Assembly: GCA_016758965.1 (NCBI GenBank)
Contig: JAEPRB010000188.1
Coordinates: 1-64,000 of the forward strand
From: Circinella minor
Taxonomy: Eukaryota > Mucoromycota > Mucoromycetes > Mucorales > Lichtheimiaceae
Direction of reading: 5' to 3'
Length of the DNA stretch: 64,000 nt
The translations under genes were made by a program, and so were the position numbers. The first letter of the stretch is position 1, and every line of letters begins with the position of its first letter. Positions 50,410 to 63,272 of this stretch are shown in pieces. A model generated the notes under the pieces. The model saw nothing but the letters and a program-made list of their open reading frames with translations, did no database searches and was not told where the DNA came from.

Positions 50410-50570
50410 GATGACTTTATTTGATATTAAAACAAGTTGGTTAAAGATAGCCGATATGCTTACTAGTCAAAGACTTTTAGTTTTCTTTTATCATAATCGT
50501 AAATCTTTCCATACGTAAAAGATTTCCACAAAAGGTGCAGATTTTTTTAAAACAAAAATAGGTATCATTA

Positions 50571-50814
50571 GGTGCATTTAAATTTTTTTCAGTATACTCT
50601 TTATGGTAAATTTACCTTTTATAGTAAACTATTTTTTTAAAAAAAATCTTGGTTTTACCAGGATATATTTTCTAAGCTCTCTATTTTTGGTATACTAAAA
50701 TAATGCTGCATATTAAACGGCCCCTGCAGTCCTCAAATTGAATATCACACTAATTTATATAAAGAGTAAACCATAGTATACTATAAAGCGTAAACTGGAA
50801 TTTTTAAATGCACC
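50571..50814. mobile_element. TA-flanked MITE, Tc1/mariner (Stowaway-like) type
   Basis: The 12-bp terminal inverted repeats GGTGCATTTAAA (50571-50582) and TTTAAATGCACC (50803-50814) are perfect and are flanked on both sides by TA (50569-50570 and 50815-50816). TA is the target site of Tc1/mariner transposases. The homology extends further inward imperfectly (CAGTATAC against GTAAACTG). The interior is 220 bp of AT-rich, fold-prone sequence with no coding capacity. Confidence 0.8.
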
Positions 50815-50816
50815 TA

Positions 50817-51528
50817 TTTTACGACTACTCTGCTGTTGTGCCTGACTGTTTGACGAATTTGTAATATATTTAAACTGAATCTGCTTGACGATCCGGTGAA
50901 TTGGATTTCCCGAAAAGAAGAGGTTTCAAAAAAGAATTAGGGTGAGACAAAAAGAAATTCCGTTGTTATCATCTATTTTAATTCGGGTAGCATAACGTTT
51001 TAATTAATAAGAGAACTAACTACTAGATAGATTTGCCTAATTATCACTAGTTATGATTGAATTGTATATATCATGGGCCTCAAAAGAAAAAGAAAACGAG
51101 ATTCCGTTATTCTCGTTGTTTATTTTGCATTCATATGAAAAATTATACACAAATAAACGTGGGACGAAGAACCTTAAATCTAGACAGCTTTTTTTTTTTT
51201 TTTTACTTTCGGATTCTGTACATTTACTCCTCAAATCAACTGTAAAACAAAATTAAAATAGAGTAAATATGCATCCCTATGATGACAGGGTGGATATAAA
51301 GGCTCAGCAACCATGGCAACAACATATAATGGCATTTTTAGTCTCTTTTTTTTCTGCACCTATCACATTTCAATTGTTTTGGAATTAAAAAGAGCGGTGT
51401 CGGATTTTGAAACACTCTAAAGAGAGAAAGGGATGTAATGGATATCCGGTCTTTCAGCCGCTCTTTTTTTTTTTTTCTTTTTACTTCTTTTTATACTTTA
51501 AAATATATCAAACTCTTTTTTGCTGGCA
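50817..51528. other. Ceramide synthase upstream region
   Basis: Spacer of about 700 bp. ORFs at 51037-51256 on both strands arise from homopolymers. The last 250 bp contain an X-box and CT/T-rich sequence leading to the ATG at 51529. Confidence 0.45.
51307..51320. promoter_or_regulatory. RFX-type X-box upstream of ceramide synthase
   Basis: GCAACCATGGCAAC is a 14-bp near-palindrome that fits the RFX X-box consensus (GTTGCCATGGTTGC on the other strand). It lies 209 bp upstream of the ceramide synthase start codon. Function is inferred from the motif only. Confidence 0.45.
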
Positions 51529-53105
51529 ATGACTCCGAGGGCAGTTCCAGAAGTCATGATGAAGCAAACACCCAAGGGGATGTTTGTTAAACCTGTTAAA
51601 AAACAACAATGGAATCGAAAAATGTTTATGGACTATCTTGTTAAGCACCAAATAGGTAAATAAACTTGGTGTTTTTTCATATTTATATATAACAAACATA
51701 TATATACTAACTAACTCTGTTTGTTATTATTATATACTATTAAAACAGAGGCACCTCTTCGAGTCATCGCTGTCATTGTAGCTGGTTACTTTCTTGGTTT
51801 GCCACTATGCGAAAATTTCATTTTTATTTCTAATCAACGTGGAGACGGTTTATATCAAAAAAGTTTTTGGGATTTTACCTTTTTATCCTTCTATATCTGT
51901 GTTTTTACTGTTATGCGTGCATTCATCATGACCCGTATTCTTGTTCCATTGGCTCGATGGAGTAACGTTAAAAAGAAAAAGTTCGATCGTTTTGCTGAAC
52001 AAGGTTATTCATTTATTTATTATACTACTAGTTGTTCTTTTGGTGCTGTATGTATTTCTTTTTATGTATATTTGGAGAAGGCTATCTTCCCTGGTTATTA
52101 TCCCGGTTGTAACTAACTAAGTGGGGTTTTTTTTTCTTTGTTATATAGTATATTATGTATCATTCACCTTGGTGGGATGACACAAGTTATTATTGGCGTG
52201 ATTATCCTGTAACTGAATATGACGGGTTATTCAAGTATTATTATCTTGTTCAATTCGCTTTTTGGTTGCAACAGATTTTTGTTTTGCAGATTGAAGAACC
52301 ACGTAAAGATTATCGAGAACTTGTATTGCATCATATTAACACTTTGTTACTTATTTCATTAAGTTATTGCTGTAACTTTACTCGAGTTGGTAATGCTGTC
52401 TTTGTGTATATGGATGCACCTGATGCAATTTTAGCTGTAAGTATTGATATAACCATTACTGTTTGGCTACTATGAACCGGAGAGATCGAAAAGGAAGTTG
52501 TGATGGTAGTAGTTTGGGGGAAACTAAAGGAAGAGGGAGTTGGTTTAGCGCGTTCACGAGATCAATAACAAATGACGTATAAATAATAATTTTTGAATTT
52601 TTTTTTTTAATAAATTTAATTAGTTGGCCAAATTGCTAAATTATTCTGTACCCGGTATCATTTGCAACACGGCATTCGGTACTATGTTGATGGTGTGGAT
52701 GTACACTCGTGTATACTTGTATGGAGGCGTTATCTGGTCGACATTTACTGAGCCTGACTTTTATGTACCAGTTTTTAAACTGGATCCATTTGAAGGTCAT
52801 TGGTTCCCTTATTTTGTAAAGTATATTATTCTCGGCTTGATGATTGGGTTGTATTTGTTGGTTTTGTTCTGGACTGCTATGATTTTCAAGGTCTTGATTC
52901 GTATCTTAACCGACCCTGATGCAAGTGATGTACGATCGGATAATGAGGATGATGAACCAGTAGAAAATGAAAAACTTTCTGCACCTGTTTCTAAACAAAG
53001 GTAGTTTATTATTTGTTTTATATTATAATTGAAATAGAAAAACCTTCTTTTACTAATATGTTTTTGAATAGAAACGGACTCAAGAAGCGACATGCTACAA
53101 AGTAA
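51529..53105 (+). CDS. LAG1: Ceramide synthase (LAG1/LAC1, TLC domain)
   Basis: ER membrane enzyme that N-acylates sphingoid bases with fatty acyl-CoA. Five exons, 51529-51655, 51749-52047, 52149-52436, 52624-53000 and 53072-53105, phase-consistent, give 374 aa. Several transmembrane helices are visible (VIAVIVAGYFLGLPLCE, FTFLSFYICVFTVMRAF, YIILGLMIGLYLLVLFW). The Lag1 signature is intact: LVLHHINTLLLISLSYCCNF, TRVGNAVFVYMDAPDAILAL, AKLLNY, including the paired His and the MDxxD acids needed for activity. The second intron starts at GTATGT directly after FGA. The open frame through it ends in a stop and is not used, because the spliced form reads FGA-YIMYHSPWWDD. The C-terminal tail is acidic and then basic (KKRHATK). 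Acyl-chain specificity cannot be told. Confidence 0.95.
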
Positions 53106-56100
53106 TTTTTAATAATTCTTTATAATATTCCCATACTTTTTTTTTTCAATTTGTGTACTTCTTTTTATATTTTGTGATTTTATTTATATTATTTCTTTTG
53201 CATCCACATCTTTTTTGTGTTATTTGTTCTCCCCCTTCTCCCCCGTTTATTATCTCTCAATTGCTCATTTTATCCTACTTAATTGTTCTTAACTATCATC
53301 CCTCTCGCTTAATACTATTTCTCATTAAAAAAAAACTAACTTAATACTATACTGGTAATTCTTTTTTTTTTCTCATATCTAAGTTTTTTTTTGAATACGA
53401 AACGTGCGATAATGGAAAAAAGTTTTGATGACATTGAATGTTCAGCTTGTTATTGTAAATTTTAGCATTGATGTAAAGTAACAAGGTAATTATTTCTTTT
53501 ATTAAATATAACTTAGTTATTCTATAATAAAATAAATTTTTGATTAGGTAAGTAAAATATGTAAGATTAACAATAATAAGCGCAGCAACGTTATTCTCCC
53601 CTATTTTCTAACTGGTCATTTAATTTTCAAAAGACGTTTCCTGTACAACAAAGCTGTGGAAACTTTTGGGATATGTCTACTTAACTCTCGACTAAGGAAA
53701 GATATTGAAAAAAAAATTGAACGATACAGTTACAATAAGAGACGCTTTATATTTTTGATATACAACTACCATTTATGCTTAATAATCTTTTAATGTACCA
53801 CCTACATATTCTCGAAAAAAGATGTGTGAAGAAATCTTCCTTTTCTTTTTTACTTCCTCCTTTATCTTCTCTTTGCTCATTAAAAGCTTTATAGTTTTTT
53901 TCACTCATCGTATTTCTCTGTTGAATAGCACTCTCATTTGAAGTTTCTTTAGGGAACTAAGACTGTAAAATAAAAAAAAAATTGACGAACAGTTTTGGTT
54001 GAGTCCTTGATGATACGTATGTACTCTGTCTAATATACTCATTAATAATAAAATTAACTACGTATTGTTTAAATAAAATAATAATCATTTTTTATACAAG
54101 TAAATATTGTATTTTTGTTCACTCATTTTATCGACTAGATGAAAAAGCTAACTACTTTACAACATTCGTCTGTCTTTCTCAAGATTAGAAAACGTTAAAA
54201 TTGTTAATGGTACAGTATATTTTCCAACCTTGTCAAAGTTGTTTGTCGCTCATAGAACCGATCTTGATCAATCTTTTCTACTTTAAGGTGGACTTTTACC
54301 ACCAAAAATAAATGGAGTAGATTCTATAGATAACCATTCTTGCTGTTGCTTAGTAACGCCAGTAGTGAGGAGTTGTATAAAAAATACAAGCAAAAAAAAT
54401 GACATTCCGAAACATGAGAAAGTTTAAGAACAAATGATAAAAAAAAATGGAGTAGATAATACATAATGTTTAATAGATAACGAACAAGAAGAGAAGAGAA
54501 AGAAACTTTTCATAATGGGATAAATATATAAATATGTGAGACACAAGTAACTTGTTAAATACATACGTATGACTCTTCTCTCATCTGTCGCTCTAGGTTT
54601 TGTGAGAGAAATAAATAAGAAAGTCCATGTATTAACTATGTATCTGCAAACAAATGTTTTGCTTCCAAATTACATATTGTAATTTTAGTTACATGTATAT
54701 ATATAGCAAACATTATTGCTATTTTTATCAATTGTCTTTTATTTTCGTTTTGTTTAACACGAGTTTTTAATTATTCAAAGTAGCGTCATGATATCTTATT
54801 ATTTTCCCTCGGGTGCCTTATTTGCTTTTAAAAAATATATGAAAAAACAAGGTTACAGCGGCGTTTTCTGACAGTCAACTATGATATAAATGTATTTGCT
54901 ACTAGAAAGTCAGGAAGGGATGAGATGTAAGAGAACGCTTTATATTCTTCTACCCCAACACTGCTTCTATTACACAAGCAAAAAACAGTTATGTTTAAAT
55001 ATATTCCAGGCAATGAATCCCTAATATTTTAATCAATTTAAGTTTAGTATTTTATTTTTCTACACAGTGTTAAAAAGAATTATAAGAAGGTAGTATTTAA
55101 AGGCCTTCTGGTTAGTTCGTGTTGATTTATATATACTGCATGATTTTTTTTTATCAATAAGGAAATTCTATCTATACATGACGATAATGATATCATGATG
55201 CTTTACACATTACATTGAGAATTGGAAATATAGTATATGTACCAACGTGAAATTTTTTTTCTTGGACTTAGTCTTGGTTTTTAATAAATTATAATATAGT
55301 AACAGTAGTATGGATGTTTAATTAATATATATATATATATATATACCCGCGCTCTATAAGAGATAATGTTGGGTTTAGAAACGTAGGAAAGAATTCATTA
55401 AATGTATTATTCCTGAAATGGTGATTAAAAGAAAATCCAAGTTCCACATTCTTGGAATTATTGCTTTGTTCAGCTACTTACGTATTTTTTTTTTTGTTGC
55501 AAAAAGGAAAAATGATTGCATTAAGAATTAGATAGATATGGGCACATATTTTTTTACGTATTTATTTTTTGCTACGTTGTTTTTTCTGTATTTCAAATTA
55601 TATATATAGAACTATAAAGAAGTGAATTTATAGAAAGATAATACTCAATTCTTTTACGTACGTCAACGGTATCTCTTTTTTTCCCACTATTATTGCTTCA
55701 TACCATAAAATAAACCTAGTTTAGCATTTTAATTCTCATCATATGAATAAACTGAGTTGCTTTTTTTACCGGGGTTCGGTTTGAAGTTGGGAAGATTATA
55801 TCTTTTGGGTATCTCTCTCTTTCTATCATTCTATCTCTCTAACACAAACACAATTTTTAATGAAAGAATAAAAATAGATGTTTTTCATTACACAAATAAC
55901 ATATTGGTTACGTTTTTTTTTATCGTGTGAAGTAGATCTTTTTTAATTGTTCGTTAATCGATAATAACACAACATCCTGTATCCAGTTGGCAAATAGGAT
56001 ACATTAGATCTTGGTAAAAAGTACAGAATGAAAAAAAAAAATCACCATATATAAACAAGTTTCACATGGTCGGTTACACAAGTCGAACATTTCCTGATAT

Positions 56101-56390
56101 TCCAGAGCTGAATCCATTGAAAAATTACCAGTTACGGTCAATATAATAAGAATGGTGATACAAAGAAGATCACAATAATTATATGCTCGCTTTAAACCAT
56201 CATCCTGTTCGCGTTTTTATTTTTTGGTCACAAAAAGTTGATAATTTTACATTGAAAAAATGTTGATTTTTTTTATATATATTTATTGTATAAAAGAAAG
56301 ATATTAAAATATATTGATGACAAGTATGATCGTGATAAGAGTAGTATATTATATAGTAGATAAGTTAAATTATTATTAGGGCTATTATTA
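53106..56390. other. Long AT-rich intergenic region
   Basis: About 3.3 kb, mostly AT-rich with homopolymers and a short TA repeat near 55326-55346. A minus-strand piece near 54350-54230 (VKVHLKVEKIDQDRFYERQT) looks faintly coding but has no gene structure. Nothing else is visible. Confidence 0.45.
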
Positions 56391-57353
56391 TTAATACAAG
56401 ATAGTAATAGCAGACAATACAATGGCAGCGATAGCAATGGTTGGTTGAATCGTAATACTGCTACTCTCATCTTTTTCATCGGAAGATTGAGCGGATACTT
56501 TATCGTTATTGCTGTCGGTAGGCGATGAACTAGATGATGCACCAGATGTTGAAGCAGATGCCACGGATGTAGCAGAAGCAGATGATGAAGCACTAGCAGC
56601 GACCGAAGAACCACTGCTAGGATGAGTAACAATACCTCCACCACTACCGTCCATAGGGCCACTGTAGTCGCCAGGAACGATATGTGCACATCCCTTTTCA
56701 GAGATACCACGATTACAATGTTCTTTGCTATGCTGTAAAAAAAAAGACGTTACAATCATTAATTAGTTGAATGATTATAATTATCGACGAGCGAGGAAAA
56801 TAATAATAATTTGGTTTCTTACGCAACAACGAAGACAATAAGTACGACCAGCAGGTTCAATCAGGTTTACAAAATGTTTCCAACCTTTGCAAACAGCACC
56901 TTTAGGCATCACAATATCGTACTATTAAAAAGTATGGTTTATTTATTATCAGCTTATGTTATTATCTTTGTCAATCATTTTCTGTTATTTTAATTTGTTT
57001 ACCTGACCACCTTCATCGGTAGCATTAAGATTTCCTTTGACAGGATCGATTTGACCCGTTACTTGAACATAATTATCGGTAGCAAGATAATGGGCCGATT
57101 GAATAAAACCACCTGACACTTGACCTGCGGCCATTGCTTGAGGTGTATCACCAATACAATAAGCATGAGCAATATATTCTGTTGAAGCAATATTACGATC
57201 TTGCGAATCAGCAGGAGGTAAGAAGGTACAAAAGTTGTTTGCATCTTTAATTTCTAATGTCTTATAAGGATTTTCAGGAATTTCTACTGTTTGAGCATGA
57301 GAAGTAGTGGTAGCAAGAGCAAATGCTACTGCAGCAGCAAGATAAAAGCGCAT
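56391..57353 (-). CDS. Secreted, probably GPI-anchored cell-surface protein
   Basis: Three exons, 57353-57003, 56921-56823 and 56732-56391, each joined in phase 0, give 263 aa. A signal peptide covers about residues 1-20 (MRFYLAAAVAFALATTTSHA). The ectodomain has several cysteines (NNFCTFLPP, AYCIGDTP, AVCKGWKHF, TYCLRCC, KEHCNRGISEKGCAHIVPG) that probably form disulfides. A long Ser/Ala/Thr-rich stalk follows, and the C-terminus is hydrophobic (IQPTIAIAAIVLSAITILY), as in GPI-attachment signals. I know this layout from Mucorales surface proteins but cannot name a function. An ATG four codons upstream (MFIT) is possible; the later one was chosen because it gives the better signal peptide. Confidence 0.85.
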
Positions 57354-59105
57354 TGTGATGAACAAGAAGTTTTTTTTTTTAAAGAATAGGCTTTTATATA
57401 AAAAAAATATTAAGTATTAAGAAGTAAGAAAAACGAAGGTTAAAAATAATTATAGAACGAATGGAAAGGGGTATACAACAAAGAGAGGAAGAAGAAGAAA
57501 AAGTGAAAAAAAAAACAGAAAAGAGATTAAATAGAAGAAAGAAGAGGAAAGAAGAAAAGATATTTTGTGTCTGTGATTATGCCTTTTTCTTTTTTGTAAC
57601 TATTAACTTTTTTTTTTTTACACTATTTTTGCGTGACATTGACCCAAATCTAGGCAATTCTTTTTTGCCGTTAACGATTGCTAACGCATGTAACTATACT
57701 CTTTTTTTTTTTTTTTGGTGTGTCAAGAACGATAACCGCCGATTAAAGCTTCAATTTTCTTTCCCGCTCCACTAAAATATAAAGGAATGTTGTTATAGCT
57801 TCCATTTTACTTATGGTCCCGCCGGTCGCTAGTAAATCTTACTTTGTCTATGTCGTATGTTATCTTTAACATCATGTTTCTTGTCCAAAATATATATATA
57901 TCAATATTTTATTGTAATTAATGTCATATAAAGCTGAGGAATAATACCATTAAAGGAAATATACAGATAATATATAAATATATTCCTAAAAATGTAAAAA
58001 TAAGTTGTGAACTTCTTTGGTGGAATTAGCACAAATACTAATGACATTTTGATATAGGTATTTTACTTGAATAGGGAATTAGGTTTGTCTTAATTTAAGT
58101 TGTATATTATATTGTACGTATTCTAATATCTGCCTATGATTTTATTATGTGATAACAAAAAATTACGATAGTGTATAAAATTTTCATCTAAAACAATATT
58201 AACCTAAACAGAAACATGTTCTTTTTTTTTTTTGTTAACTGTAAAAATACAAGTATACCATTATTTTAGTAATTGTAAAATAGCGTCTTTTTAATAAGCA
58301 TATTAACCCCTCTTCCGGGCGGAGATATACAGGATGTATAAAATGACTTTTATATAAATGGTGACAACTTCATAGTTTACAAATGTGAAAATATACCTCT
58401 ACCAATGTAAATTTACCCCGCGTTTTTGATGATGGAAAAATAATGCTGCCAGTATAATCTTGTAAAAAAAACAATTGAGCTTTCTAATGGTTCGTTGTAC
58501 GCATCAAACTTTTAAAGCAGCTATAATTTACCATGCTTTTCACCACTTGTTGTAATTCACCTGGATCAGTAAGGTTGTAAGCAGGATTATGGTCTCGGCA
58601 CATCTTTTTGATTATAGTATTTTATGATTGTGATCTTTAGTTAACTATAAGGTATTAAGAACCAGTCAGATTCTTTTATCCATTTCAGATACTCCATCTT
58701 TTACTTCACCACCTTTTTTTTAACGAAGAGCTATAAGCTAATCTGTGTTCTTTTCTTTCTGTTTGTATATAAACTGGCTTTGATTTATATATTATTACAA
58801 ATAAAAACTCCCATACGTACATGTAAAGAAAAATTTGGTCAATTCAGCATTCTTGTTGATTTAGAATAACCGACTTATGCAGTATCTCTTTTTCTTTTAT
58901 CCATATACGTATATACATTATATTATTTATAAAAAGACAATACTATTGTTAGCTAATTAAAATATACCCACTGCATTACCCAGATATCTTGAAGAATAGG
59001 ACATTCTGTTTTTTTTTACAAAGTAAACACAAGAAAACCGAAGCTATGTATCTTTTATAGCACGTTTTAAAAAAATATTTATTACCCCCATGTTATATAT
59101 ACGTA
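57354..59105. other. Spacer with one possible exon on the minus strand
   Basis: Mostly AT-rich. At 58603-58530 on the minus strand, a frame starting MCRDHNPAYNLTDPGELQQV ends at KSM before GTAAAT. It could continue after an ACAAG acceptor near 58460 into a short exon. This may be the first exon of a decayed multicopy gene. Too little is left to call. Confidence 0.3.
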
Positions 59106-59247
59106 CAGTTGAACCTCGTTTATTGCACAAGTGGGATTTGGCTCGAAAGTAGTGCAAAAAGTGGGGTCGACAATATAGTAAAATCAAAGTGGGATTGTGA
59201 CCAAAAGGTGTGCAAAAATCGAGGGTGCAAAAAGCGGGGTTTTACTG
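59106..59247. mobile_element. pogo/Tigger-type MITE
   Basis: A 142-bp element whose ends are imperfect inverted repeats of about 24 bp. The left end is CAGTTGAACCTCGTTTATTG and the right end, read from the other strand, is CAGTAAAACCCCGCTTTTTG. Termini starting CAGTNNAACC are characteristic of the pogo/Tigger branch of Tc1/mariner. TA precedes the left end, while the right flank is CA, so one target base has mutated. The interior repeats GTGGG/GTGCAAAAA units and is not coding. The small ORF at 59109-59306 is a by-product. Confidence 0.75.
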
Positions 59248-60032
59248 CACAAGAACCAAAACATAAAGTAACTCAAAATGCACAATGTTCTTATTCTCTT
59301 TTTTAGCCATAGATTGATAATAAAAAATGTAGATATCCAATATAGTAGTATATAGATTGGAAACCATCATCTATAAAAAAAAAAATCAAAATTGTGAAAT
59401 ACTCACTGTTCTAGTAACTTTTTTAAAAGAAGTATTCACTTGTATTAACGCCGGGGGGGATGGTTCTACGTTTACTGTATCGTATTATTATGTTGGAAGA
59501 AAATCATTTGACCCTTATGCATATTATACGAAAATTTCAAAAAACACTCCTTTTACTAACTTTACTAACTCAAAAATAAATAAATAAAATGGGCGTTTTT
59601 GATGGTACGTAACTTTCTAAAAATTCTTTCAATATACTACTACGTACTACAGTTTATGGAATTCCATCAACACAAAGTTATAGTATATTTATTATTATAA
59701 TTTTTACTTTGCCATTCCCCAGTCATCAAGGTACTTAATATTCATAAATAATGCATGTGTACTTATAGTAGTATCTTCATTTTTTTTCCAGATAAATCCA
59801 TCTGATGTATATTACCAAAATAGTATACTATTCCGTTCTCTGGAATGCATCAGCATCTATGATTGACCAAACTTGCATAGGGAGGGGCGACTAAAAATAG
59901 GCTGTTATAGGTGAAGAGTAAATGCTTAAAAAACGCAAGTCAACATCTCTACTTCATCTTCCAACTATATATTATCCTTGACCTCTTTTTTTTTCCCCAC
60001 TTTTTTCCCCCCATTAAAGTGATTACAGTATA
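59248..60032. other. P450 upstream region
   Basis: AT-rich, with no supported gene. The last 60 bp are T/C-rich and lead to the P450 start. Confidence 0.45.
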
Positions 60033-62281
60033 ATGATTTTTAATAAGAATATTATAAAATGCGAACATTTTACTTTTATTACAACAGTTATTATTGCAAC
60101 TACTACTAGTATTTTAGCAGTCTATTATTTTATAAAACAAGATGATAGTGGTGTAACTAAAGCATTAAAAACGATTCCAATGCCAAAGAGTGTTTATCCT
60201 TATATTGGTATGTCAATTTAAAATATTACGTAATAACTATCAATAACACCATTTCGTTGTACTTTGATTTTTTTTTTTTTTTTTTTTTACTAATGAAATC
60301 AATTTTCTAATATGGAAAAATATTATTACAGGGCATCTATTGAGTTTTGACAAAATGCCTAGTCTCAAGTTTAAAGAATGGCATGATGATCTTGGACCAG
60401 TCATACAAGTTAAAATGGGTGCTTACACATGGATTATTATAAATGATCCTTATATAGCGCACGAACTCTTTGTTAAAAATGGGTCAGTTGCATCCAATCG
60501 TCCTATTATACATGCTACTTCACCCTATATGACTAACAATAAAAGGTACTATATATATATATATATATATATTTGTGAAACAAATCTTTGACAATAAATA
60601 ACTAAATAATAATAATGAAATTTAATTTGTCATTTCTTTTACGATATATTAGAGGGTTTGCTTTTACTGATCCTAATTTTAAATGGAATATATTTCGCAC
60701 CGCAGCCAGACTTTCTTTTGGATCGTCAACTGCAATAGAAAAACATGATTCCATTATACAAAATGAAGGAAGTTTATTAATCAATACCCTTATTGAAGCA
60801 TGTTTACCATCATTAGAAAATGAAGAAAGAAGTGTAGAAACAAAAGATGTGGATCCTTTTGACTCGCTTTTATTTTATTCAGTCAATAACATTCTTCAAA
60901 TATGTTTTGGAACCAGAGCCAAATCGCCCCATGATCCACTTTATCGAGGTATCATGACACTTATTGAAGGGAGTGCAAAGTATATAGCTGTGGGATATGG
61001 ACCGATAGGATTCTTACCCATATTATCTTTTCGACAAGAATTAAAAGATTGTGAACTTTTTTTTCGAGAATTGAGAAATGGGTTGTTTCCGGCATTAATA
61101 GATCGTATATCCCGTTCTACACAAGATTCTATGTTTCAACGTTTGTGTCAACAACGAGAAGAATTTCAATTGGAGGATGAGGATTTGTATCAAGCATCAG
61201 GTAATGGAAAATGATCTGACTATAAATGGTGGGATCCTTCTGTCAATAAATAGAATATATTTCGCAGGTTGAGGGGTTTAATATATAGCTTATTTAACTT
61301 GATGTATTGTAATAATTTATTGTTTATAGCTGATACACTAGTTGCAGGGACTGAAACTACAGTAGCCACCATATCATGGATTATTGCTATATTATTACAT
61401 TATCCAGATGTATGCAAACGACTTGGTGAAGAAGTAGATATGTTTATCAAAACACATGAACGACTTCCCAAATTTTCTGAAAGAGATCAATTTCCATATA
61501 TGATTTCTGTTCAAAAAGAATGTATGCGATATCGACCTGTTCTTCATTTATCACTTCCTCACTCATTAGATAGAAATGGTAAATATTTAATCATAATAAG
61601 AATAATACTCATAGGAACTAGAAATAGGTAACTGATACGAATCAATTTTTTTTTTTTTTTTTTTTTTTTACATATACTCTATATTATATGTATATAGTAC
61701 AATGTCAAGGCTATGCTTTTCCAAAGAATACACCCCTATTCTCATTTATTTATGGTCATTCACGTGATTCCAAACGTTATTATAAGCCTGATGAATTTAT
61801 ACCAGATCGATTTATACATGACACGCATAAAACCATGTCTTCGGCTGCCGCTGGAAAAATTGAAGATCGAGATCATTTTACATTTGGTTGGGGAAGACGT
61901 GTATGTCCAGGTTCACTTTTGGTATGTAAAGTTTATAAAAAGTAATACGTAGGGGTGATGAAAAACAATACATAATTGTATATTTACAGATATAAAGAGT
62001 TCGTAGAGGAGAAAACATAGGATTTTAAGCGTTTGTTTTATAATACGTACAAATGATTTTCATATTTTATTAACTTCTACATATAATGGAAATTTCGAAT
62101 ACATAAGTCTGAATCGACAATGTTTAATGTTATGACAAGTATATTTGCTTATTGTACGTTAGAACCTCCTTTAAATGGATCTTTACCCGATCTAAATGAT
62201 TATCATGATCAAGGTATCTCTGTCAAACCACCCCCATTCAAAGTTCGTTTTATCCGCCGAACGGATTGTTTGCTATCATAG
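60033..62281 (+). CDS. Cytochrome P450 monooxygenase
   Basis: ER-anchored haem-thiolate oxidase. Six exons, 60033-60207, 60332-60545, 60653-61200, 61330-61578, 61698-61921 and 62108-62281, phase-consistent, give 527 aa. An N-terminal membrane anchor spans about residues 13-33. Later come GHLLSFDKMP and the substrate-recognition region, the I-helix AGTETT at 318-323, the ExxR motif ECMR at 376-379, a PDEFIPDRF block and the haem-binding FGWGRRVCPG with Cys about 465. The last exon starts after an AAG acceptor and ends in the usual PPFKVRFIRR strand. All catalytic motifs are intact, so it should be active. It belongs with fungal microsomal P450s; neither family nor substrate can be named from sequence, and no biosynthetic partners lie next to it. 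Confidence 0.93.
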
Positions 62282-62860
62282 AATATAACATGTATATATC
62301 GGGGTTACATGAAAATAACTTGGAATAAAAGTAATACTCATCATTTGATGTGGGAAATATGTAAATGCAGGGTGAAAAAGAAAGGGTTGCATATAAGAGT
62401 TGGGGAGGGGAAGGATAAAGAGGACCTATTTTTTTTATTTTTATTTTTAATACACACAACAACAAGAAAAATCAAATCAGCTTGAACAATATGAAACTAT
62501 TATGTTTTTGGAAATGATGATTAGATCCATAAATTGTAGTGTAATTTAATAATAAGAAATGATAATGAATAGACAGAAATTTATATTTTGAAATATAAAA
62601 CACATGATTAGACTATTCTTTTTTTTTTTTTTCGCTTGTCAACTCATTCAAAAAAAAAATTGTATGTATAGAAAAAAGGGAGAAAGAGAGAGAGGGGAGG
62701 GAGAGAGGGGATTTTAGGGGTTGTCAACATGACATTTAGCTAAAATCATTTGACGACTTTTTTAACCGAAATAAAAAATTTACACAACAAAAAGAAAGAA
62801 AAAAAAAACATAATTTTTTTTAATAGTATAATATATAATAAGTATATATGTGCAAAAGAG

Positions 62861-62896
<36 letters not shown>

Positions 62897-63272
62897 TGTG
62901 TGTGTGTGTGAGTTTATGTGTATAAGAGAGTGCGAGAGAGAGAGAGAGATAATGTGTAGTGTTAAGAAAAAAAAATATAATAGATCATGAATAAGTTTAT
63001 ATATGTAATAAGAAAAACAAAGGGGTGGGGAAAAAGGGTGGGTTGAGGGAGGGGAGAAGAAAGAGGAGATCATTGAAAAAGAAATGTATATATAATATAT
63101 ATGCAAACAATAAAACTGTTGAATTGATATATGTTTTAAAAAAAAAGTATATGTGTATATAATAGGGTGTTATTTGTAGAGTGTATAATATGGTGTTTAT
63201 AAGGTGAAAGTAGTATAGTTGCTGCTCTTCATATATTTAATTGAATATATTACTATTCTTTGTTTTTTTTTT
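62282..63272. other. Purine-rich tail-to-tail spacer with microsatellites
   Basis: This stretch separates the P450 and LARP1-like genes. It contains GGGAGAGAG polypurine tracts (62670-62712) and a compound microsatellite (62869-62911). ORFs here are artefacts of these repeats. Confidence 0.55.
62869..62911. repeat. Compound (GA)n(GT)n microsatellite
   Basis: A run of about 13 GA units passes directly into about 8 GT/GA units, followed by a second short GA run near 62935-62949. Confidence 0.9.

Noticed and set aside
52048..52148. Ceramide synthase reading on through an unspliced frame ending in a stop at 52116.
   Set aside because: Splicing at GTATGT gives the conserved YIMYHSPWWDD continuation and restores the full TLC domain.
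57461..57775. 104-codon ORF starting in a purine-rich stretch.
   Set aside because: Composition (Glu/Lys then Phe runs) comes from GA-rich and T-run DNA; it has no domain and no splice evidence.
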